Translations under genes and position numbers: made by a program | Notes under the pieces: model-generated | Seen by the model: the letters and a program-made list of their open reading frames with translations, nothing else | The model's database searches: none | Told to the model about the DNA's origin: nothing | Assembly (NCBI RefSeq): GCF_019904255.1 | Contig: NZ_CP063203.1 | Location: forward strand, 868,001-932,000 | DNA from: Marixanthomonas sp. SCSIO 43207 | Lineage (GTDB): Bacteria > Bacteroidota > Bacteroidia > Flavobacteriales > Flavobacteriaceae | DNA length: 64,000 bases | Direction: 5' to 3' | Shown: piece by piece, positions 59,723 through 64,000 of the stretch | Layout: every line of letters begins with the position of its first letter | How positions within the stretch are numbered: the first letter of the stretch is position 1

Positions 59723-59962
59723 ATGCGACCCCGAATCGTTTTCATATTAACTATTGGACTAAGCTTATTTACTAATGTAATGAGTTTCGCACAATCTGTG
59801 TCCGATACTAAAGGCCCACCACCTCCAAATATTGAAAATAGACCGCCTGGAGGGGCACAATTGCCAGTTGACGACAATATTTACATTCTAATTTTATTTG
59901 GATTACTATTGGGGGGTTACTTTATAGTTAAAAAATATCGCTCTAACGATATCCCTGCGTAA
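59723..59962 (+). CDS. Small exported protein with a PID-CTERM-like sorting tail
   Basis: This is a 79-residue protein with a signal peptide (about 1-24, ending SFAQ). A short proline-rich linker with PPPP and a PPGGAQLPVDDN motif follows, then a membrane helix (about 53-67) and a basic end (KKYR). Pro-x-Val/Ile-Asp before a terminal helix and Lys/Arg cluster matches the PID-CTERM sorting signal seen on many small Flavobacteria proteins. It has almost no domain between signal and tail. Its stop lies 20 bases inside the end of the convergent ribE. Confidence 0.55.
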   Translation: MRPRIVFILTIGLSLFTNVMSFAQSVSDTKGPPPPNIENRPPGGAQLPVDDNIYILILFGLLLGGYFIVKKYRSNDIPA

Positions 59963-60533
59963 GTCTCTTAACGTATTTTCCTACCACGTCAAATTCCAAA
60001 TTGACAATCGAACCTTTTTCTAAGGCTTTAAAATTTGTATTATTATAGGTATATGGAATAATTGCCACACTAAATTCATTTTCTTTAGAATTTACAACGG
60101 TTAAACTTACTCCATTTATTGTGATAGAACCCTTTTCTATAGTCACATTGTGTTTATTTCCTTCATAAGTAAACGTGAATACCCAACTACCATCAACTTC
60201 TTCTATAGATTTACAAACTCCGGTTTGATCTACGTGACCTTGCACAATGTGCCCATCAAGACGATCCCCTAGCTTCATAGCACGCTCTAGGTTTACCCAA
60301 TCTCCTTCTTTAAGATTACTAAGGTTGGTTTTTTGTAGCGTTTCGTCAATTGCGGTAACCACATATGATTCTTCATTTATATCAACAACTGTTAAACAAA
60401 CTCCATTGTGTGATACACTTTGATCGATTTTTAATTCTGAAGCTAAACCACTCAATACTTCTATATGAAGATTTTTGCTTTCTGAGGTTAGTTTTTTGAT
60501 TTTTCCAACCTGCTCAATAATTCCTGTAAACAT
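59943..60533 (-). CDS. ribE: Riboflavin synthase (alpha subunit)
   Basis: This enzyme dismutates two lumazine molecules to riboflavin. It has 196 residues from the ATG at 60533, where MFTGIIEQVGKI is the standard N-terminus. Two lumazine-binding repeats follow, with GVCLTVV near 45, GHIVQGHVDQTG near 96-107, and GVSLTVVN near 145. No FMN-riboswitch-like sequence is seen upstream; the spacing to the divergent pdxA is too short. The end overlaps the PID-CTERM-like gene by 20 bases. Confidence 0.96.
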   Translation of the reverse strand: MFTGIIEQVGKIKKLTSESKNLHIEVLSGLASELKIDQSVSHNGVCLTVVDINEESYVVTAIDETLQKTNLSNLKEGDWVNLERAMKLGDRLDGHIVQGHVDQTGVCKSIEEVDGSWVFTFTYEGNKHNVTIEKGSITINGVSLTVVNSKENEFSVAIIPYTYNNTNFKALEKGSIVNLEFDVVGKYVKRLTQGYR

Positions 60534-60545
60534 CCTTAAATTAGT

Positions 60546-60553
60546 TACATTTG
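60546..60553 (+). promoter_or_regulatory. -7 promoter element of pdxA
   Basis: TACATTTG (TAnnTTTG) lies 40 bases before the pdxA ATG. The ribE -7 element (TATTTTTG, complement of 60561-60568) is just to the right on the other strand, so the two promoters overlap face to face. Confidence 0.5.
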
Positions 60554-60560
60554 TATACTG

Positions 60561-60568
60561 CAAAAATA
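60561..60568 (-). promoter_or_regulatory. -7 promoter element of ribE
   Basis: The minus strand reads TATTTTTG, 27 bases before the ribE ATG at 60533. It supports the later ATG over the longer frame. Confidence 0.45.
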
Positions 60569-60593
60569 AAAATTAAATACCGCATAACACGCT

Positions 60594-61658
60594 ATGGCGA
60601 AGAAGGAAAAAATAATTGTTGGCATTTCAATTGGAGATTTGAACGGAATAGGAAGCGAAATTGTGCTTAAAACATTTCAAGATGCTAGAATGCTAGAGTT
60701 TTGTACCCCTGTGATTTTTGCTTCGGTTAAATTAATGTCATATTTCAAAAAAGTTTATAAACTTGATATAAACCTGCACGGAATAGATTCACTAGACAAG
60801 GTTGCGCATAAAAAGATAAACGTATTAAATGTTTGGCAAGAACATGTAGATGTCAACTTCGGAAAAGAGGATAAAAAAATAGGCGAATACGCAATCAAGT
60901 CATTAAAATCTGCGGTGTTAGCACTTAAAAAGAAAGAAATTGGCGTATTGGTCACAGCCCCTATAAACAAGTCAAATATTCAATCTGAAGCATTTAACTT
61001 TCCCGGTCATACAAATTATCTTGCTCAAGAATTAGAAGGTGATAGTTTAATGTTGATGGTTTCAGACACATTACGAGTGGGCTTGCTCACAGATCATGTA
61101 GCTGTAAAAGATGTAGCTAAAAATATCACTTCAGAAGTGATAGAGAAAAAAATAACCACCATCCACAATTCACTTATAAAGGATTTCGGAATACGAAAAC
61201 CAAAAATTGCAGTGCTTGGTATTAATCCGCATAACGGCGATAACGGTGTAATAGGTAATGAAGACGATACCGTTTTAAAGCCAACCTTAGATGCTATTAG
61301 AGAAAAAGATAGATTGGTTTTTGGTCCATACGCTGCAGATAGTTTTTTTGGCTCTGGCAATTACAAAAACTTTGACGCTATAATTGCTTCTTACCATGAT
61401 CAAGGCTTGGTACCATTTAAAACACTTGCTTTTGGGAAAGGCGTAAATTACACAGCTGGTCTTAATAGAGTTAGAACCTCTCCAGACCACGGTACTGCTT
61501 ATGATGTTGCAGGAAAAAACGAAGCAAATTATGAGTCTTTTAAAGAAGCCGTTTTTTACGCAATCAAAATTTATAATAAACGAAAGGAGTACAAGAAAAT
61601 ATCAAAAAACCCTTTAAAAACTAATCAAAAAAAATCCTTTTCAAAAAAGAATCAATAA
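60594..61658 (+). CDS. pdxA: 4-hydroxythreonine-4-phosphate dehydrogenase
   Basis: PdxA oxidises 4-hydroxythreonine phosphate in vitamin B6 synthesis. The 354 residues have the GDLNGIGSEIVLK motif (18-30), and the metal-binding histidines are in FPGHTNYLA (about 139) and SYHDQGLVPFK (about 270). The region between has GINPHNGDNG near 208. A Lys/Asn/Ser-rich extension of about 20 residues at the C-terminus is not typical and may be disordered. It is followed by yceD. Confidence 0.95.
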   Translation: MAKKEKIIVGISIGDLNGIGSEIVLKTFQDARMLEFCTPVIFASVKLMSYFKKVYKLDINLHGIDSLDKVAHKKINVLNVWQEHVDVNFGKEDKKIGEYAIKSLKSAVLALKKKEIGVLVTAPINKSNIQSEAFNFPGHTNYLAQELEGDSLMLMVSDTLRVGLLTDHVAVKDVAKNITSEVIEKKITTIHNSLIKDFGIRKPKIAVLGINPHNGDNGVIGNEDDTVLKPTLDAIREKDRLVFGPYAADSFFGSGNYKNFDAIIASYHDQGLVPFKTLAFGKGVNYTAGLNRVRTSPDHGTAYDVAGKNEANYESFKEAVFYAIKIYNKRKEYKKISKNPLKTNQKKSFSKKNQ

Positions 61659-61684
61659 ATTAATTTGCTATTCAAATAATTTTT

Positions 61685-61692
61685 TATCTTTG
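61685..61692 (+). promoter_or_regulatory. -7 promoter element of the yceD-rpmF unit
   Basis: TATCTTTG (TAnnTTTG) lies 44 bases before the yceD ATG, between pdxA and yceD. It is a promoter for the ribosome-linked pair. Confidence 0.5.
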
Positions 61693-61736
61693 CACCCGCC
61701 TTATCGCTAAGGTGTGAACGAGAAACAGGTGTGATA

Positions 61737-62276
61737 ATGAAGGAATTGAAAGAATTTACCATCCCTTTTATAGGGTTGAAGATAGGCGAACACCGGTTTA
61801 ATTTTAAAATTGAAAAACCGTTCTTTGAGCATTTTGAGTATGTTGAGTTTAATGATGCGGCCATAAACCTTGAAGTGTTATTGGTTAAAAAAGCAACATT
61901 ATTAGAGTTCACATTGTTTTTTAACGGAACAGTCAATGTAAATTGTGATGTAAGTAATGAACCATATGATCAACAAATAAATGGAGAGTATAGGTTTGTT
62001 GTAAAGTTTGGTGAAGAGACCAATGTAGACGATGAAGACCTATTGGTTTTACCACATGGAAGTCATGAAGTAAATATACAGCAGTTTATTTACGAGTCTA
62101 TTGTGCTTGCTGTACCGGCAAAAAAAATACATCCCGGTGTAGAAGATGGAACTTTAGAAAACGAAACACTCAAAAAACTTGAAGAATTACGCCCTAAAGG
62201 AAATAATAATAACCCCGACGATTCTAAAATAGACCCTCGTTGGGATGAATTAAAAAAACTATTAACGGATAAATAA
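61737..62276 (+). CDS. yceD: DUF177 / YceD family protein
   Basis: This is a 179-residue protein of the YceD (DUF177) family. In plants and bacteria its relatives affect 23S rRNA accumulation and it is usually encoded just before rpmF, as here (nine bases to the L32 gene). The ATG at 61737 is taken over a GTG two codons upstream. The N-terminus KELKEFTIPFIGLKIGEHRF and the central NVNCDVSNEPYDQ (the Cys region) fit. The C-terminus is Asp/Asn/Lys-rich and ends DPRWDELKKLL, a common pattern in Bacteroidota members. Confidence 0.92.
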   Translation: MKELKEFTIPFIGLKIGEHRFNFKIEKPFFEHFEYVEFNDAAINLEVLLVKKATLLEFTLFFNGTVNVNCDVSNEPYDQQINGEYRFVVKFGEETNVDDEDLLVLPHGSHEVNIQQFIYESIVLAVPAKKIHPGVEDGTLENETLKKLEELRPKGNNNNPDDSKIDPRWDELKKLLTDK

Positions 62277-62285
62277 TATAGAGCA

Positions 62286-62483
62286 ATGGCACATCCTAAA
62301 AGAAAAATCTCAAAAACTAGAAGAGATAAAAGAAGAACACATTATAAAGCTACTGCCCCTCAAATAGCAACCGATCCTACAACAGGTGAGGCACACTTAT
62401 ATCACAGAGCACACTGGCACGAAGGTAAATTATATTACCGTGGTCAAGTAATTATCGATGCTGCTGAAGAAGTAGAGGCATAA
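62286..62483 (+). CDS. rpmF: 50S ribosomal protein L32
   Basis: L32 is a small protein of the large ribosomal subunit. The 65 residues start [20 protein letters not shown], typical of L32. The zinc-ribbon cysteines found in many bacteria are missing: where the CxxC pairs would sit there are TAPQIA and LYHRAHW. This is the Cys-free form. It lies nine bases after yceD and is followed by a terminator. Confidence 0.96.
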   Translation: MAHPKRKISKTRRDKRRTHYKATAPQIATDPTTGEAHLYHRAHWHEGKLYYRGQVIIDAAEEVEA

Positions 62484-62505
62484 GGTAGTCATACTTAAAA
62501 CCCAT

Positions 62506-62533
62506 AACTCTCACTAAAGTGGGAGTTTTTTTT
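62506..62533 (+). terminator. Terminator after rpmF
   Basis: AACTCTCAC pairs with GTGGGAGTT (one G-U) across a TAAA loop and is followed by a T-run of eight. It separates yceD-rpmF from fabH. Confidence 0.9.
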
Positions 62534-62654
62534 GTTTTTTAACATAGCAAACGTTAAAAAGCACTAATTTCACATTACATTTTGATGAATTTTTAGTAAT
62601 TTTCACTCCTTTTAAAAGGGTTTTGAGCCCTTTTTGTGAATTTAATTCAAATCT

Positions 62655-63653
62655 ATGAACAAAATCACAGCAGCAGTAACCGCTGTAGGTGGCTATGTGC
62701 CTGACTACGTCCTTACCAACCAGATACTCGAAACCATGGTTGAAACCAATGACGAATGGATTACAACCCGAACAGGAATTAAAGAACGTAGAATCCTAAA
62801 AGACAAAAATAAAGGAACTTCATTCCTTGCAATTAAGGCAGCAGAAGACCTTCTCAAAAAAAGCAATACCGACCCTAAAGACATCGATATGGTGATTATG
62901 GCAACAGCCACACCAGATATGCCGGTAGCAGCAACAGGCGTTTACGTAGCCACTCAAATAGGTGCCGTAAACGCTTTTTCATATGATCTAGTCGCAGCCT
63001 GCTCTAGTTTTTTATACGGAATGTCAACCGCAGCACGCTATATTGAATCGGGACGATATAAAAAAGTACTTCTTTTAGGCGCTGATAAAATGTCTTCTAT
63101 AATTGATTATGAAGACCGTACAACTTGTATCATTTTTGGCGATGGAGGAGGAGCCATGCTTTTTGAACCTAATGAAGAAGGGTATGGAGTTCAAGACGAG
63201 ATTTTAAGAAGTGACGGGATTGGTCGTCAAAGTTTAAAAATAGATGCGGGAGGTTCACTTATGCCAGCAACTTCAGAAACGGTTGCAAACAAACAACATT
63301 ATGTTTTTCAAGACGGAAAAACAGTTTTCAAATTTGCTGTTTCAAATATGGCAGATGTAAGTGAAAAAATCATGCTTCGTAATAACTTAAAAGGTAACGA
63401 CGTAGACTGGTTAGTTCCCCATCAAGCCAATAAGCGCATTATTGATGCAACATCAAAACGAATGAACCTGCCTTCAGAAAAAGTAATGATGAACATTCAT
63501 AAATACGGAAATACAACTTCAGCAACTTTACCTCTGTGTGTTTCAGATTATGAAAAACAATTAAAAAAAGGAGATAATTTAATTTTTGCTTCCTTTGGAG
63601 GAGGCTTTACGTGGGGTGCTGTTTATTTAAAATGGGCCTACGATGCAAAATAA
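62655..63653 (+). CDS. fabH: 3-oxoacyl-ACP synthase III
   Basis: FabH starts fatty-acid synthesis by condensing an acyl-CoA with malonyl-ACP. The 332 residues have the active-site Cys116 in DLVAACSSF, the His in WLVPHQANKRI (about 252-262) and the Asn in KYGNTTSA (about 282-289), forming the full Cys-His-Asn triad. TNDEWITTRTGIKERRI (31-47) is also conserved. In Bacteroidota the primer is often a branched acyl-CoA. It is 30 bases before accB. Confidence 0.97.
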   Translation: MNKITAAVTAVGGYVPDYVLTNQILETMVETNDEWITTRTGIKERRILKDKNKGTSFLAIKAAEDLLKKSNTDPKDIDMVIMATATPDMPVAATGVYVATQIGAVNAFSYDLVAACSSFLYGMSTAARYIESGRYKKVLLLGADKMSSIIDYEDRTTCIIFGDGGGAMLFEPNEEGYGVQDEILRSDGIGRQSLKIDAGGSLMPATSETVANKQHYVFQDGKTVFKFAVSNMADVSEKIMLRNNLKGNDVDWLVPHQANKRIIDATSKRMNLPSEKVMMNIHKYGNTTSATLPLCVSDYEKQLKKGDNLIFASFGGGFTWGAVYLKWAYDAK

Positions 63654-63682
63654 AAAAAGAACAAAAGATTAAATCAATTGAT

Positions 63683-64000
63683 ATGAAGTTAAAAGAAATT
63701 CAAAACTTAATCAAGTTTGTGGCAAAATCCGGTGCCAGTGAAGTAAAACTTGAAACAGGTGACGTTAAAATTACTATTAGAACCGGAACAGAAGATGGTA
63801 AAGAAAAAACTACATATATTCAACAAGTGCCAGCTGCAATGCCAGCACAACCTCAACAAGCAGCTCCTCAGGCTCCTGCTCAACCAGCAGAAGCACCAGC
63901 AGCTCCCACTGCAGGAAATACAGAAGCTGCAACAGACGAAGAATCAAAATATATTACAGTTAAATCGCCTATTATAGGTACTTTTTATCGAAAACCATCT
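63683..64000 (+). CDS. accB: Biotin carboxyl carrier protein (N-terminal part)
   Basis: The first 106 residues are present and the frame continues past the right edge. AccB carries biotin for acetyl-CoA carboxylase. It starts MKLKEIQNLIKFVAKSG, the standard AccB opening, followed by an Ala/Pro/Gln-rich linker (about 50-85) and the start of the biotinyl domain (ITVKSPIIGTFYRKPS). The biotinylated Lys lies beyond the window. It follows fabH by 29 bases; accC would be expected next. Confidence 0.93.
   Translation, partial: MKLKEIQNLIKFVAKSGASEVKLETGDVKITIRTGTEDGKEKTTYIQQVPAAMPAQPQQAAPQAPAQPAEAPAAPTAGNTEAATDEESKYITVKSPIIGTFYRKPS

Noticed and set aside
60533..60594. FMN riboswitch before ribE
   Set aside because: The gap is about 60 bases and lacks the conserved RFN core; it is too short.
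1..64000. CRISPR arrays, insertion sequences, transposases or rRNA operons
   Set aside because: No regular repeats with spacers, no transposase-type proteins, no terminal inverted repeats with target duplications and no rRNA signature sequences were found.

Overview
The window looks like chromosomal DNA of a member of the Flavobacteriaceae (Bacteroidota), probably marine. It is AT-rich. Many genes follow the Bacteroidota -7 promoter motif TAnnTTTG, and Shine-Dalgarno signals are weak. It carries families typical of the group: DUF4175, DUF4837, GIN-domain and DUF4349 proteins, a two-component-type TonB-dependent receptor barrel, a PID-CTERM-like protein, and both GluRS and GlnRS. Nearly all of it is chromosomal housekeeping sequence. 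I found no insertion sequence, prophage, CRISPR array or rRNA operon. The species cannot be named from this sequence alone.

Region 1 (1-15.05 kb, minus strand) is an envelope-polysaccharide locus. In transcription order it holds an M23 peptidase, a GH3-like adenylating enzyme, a nucleoside-phosphorylase-like protein, rmlB-rmlA-rmlC-rmlD (dTDP-L-rhamnose), a Wzz-like chain-length protein, a Wzx-like flippase, two sulfotransferases of different families, a GT4 glycosyltransferase, a Wzy/O-antigen-ligase-like protein, a DUF1972 glycosyltransferase, and the start of another multi-spanning protein cut by the window edge. Genes are tightly packed or overlap. The gene set predicts a rhamnose-containing, sulfated surface polysaccharide.

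Region 2 (15.1-27.4 kb) holds tatA, a DUF4837 lipoprotein, an MltD-like LysM transglycosylase, pgk, a holB-like gene, a methyltransferase, mnmG, ybeY and a very large DUF4175 membrane protein. Two parS-like palindromes sit tightly on either side of mnmG, and a third near-match lies inside the mltD-like gene. This suggests a chromosome-segregation (ParB) loading zone.

Region 3 (27.5-38.5 kb) holds gltX, an outer-membrane barrel, an SPFH/Band-7 protein, a YtxH/holin-like/DUF small-protein stress cassette, glnS and folB (divergent promoters), tRNA-Cys, a LysE-type exporter, a GIN-domain protein, rnr and a DUF2007 protein. It is followed by a 524-bp gene-free, AT-rich stretch (38.46-38.99 kb) with several DnaA-box-like TATCAACA words, which is a tentative replication-origin candidate.

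Region 4 (39-58.8 kb) holds rpiB, a CDF metal exporter, an ElaA-type acetyltransferase, a small PD-(D/E)xK-like protein, a fatty-acid-hydroxylase-type membrane protein, an S41 protease, DUF4349-rnpA (overlapping), M1 and S8 peptidases, an MBL-fold hydrolase, a CPA1 antiporter with an RCK domain, a tiny Cys-rich lipoprotein, lepA, a TonB-dependent receptor, dusB, a LolC/E-type permease and rbfA.

Region 5 (58.9-64 kb) holds a methylmalonyl-CoA epimerase, tRNA-Met(CAU), a PID-CTERM-like small protein, divergent ribE and pdxA, and the lipid/ribosome cluster yceD-rpmF-fabH-accB, with accB cut by the right edge.

Where the longest frame began at a TTG or GTG just upstream of a family-like ATG, I moved the start to the ATG. 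Several genes (rmlB, rmlC, the methyltransferase and the LolC/E permease with TTG; the flippase and rnpA with GTG) appear to use a non-ATG start because no ATG fits.
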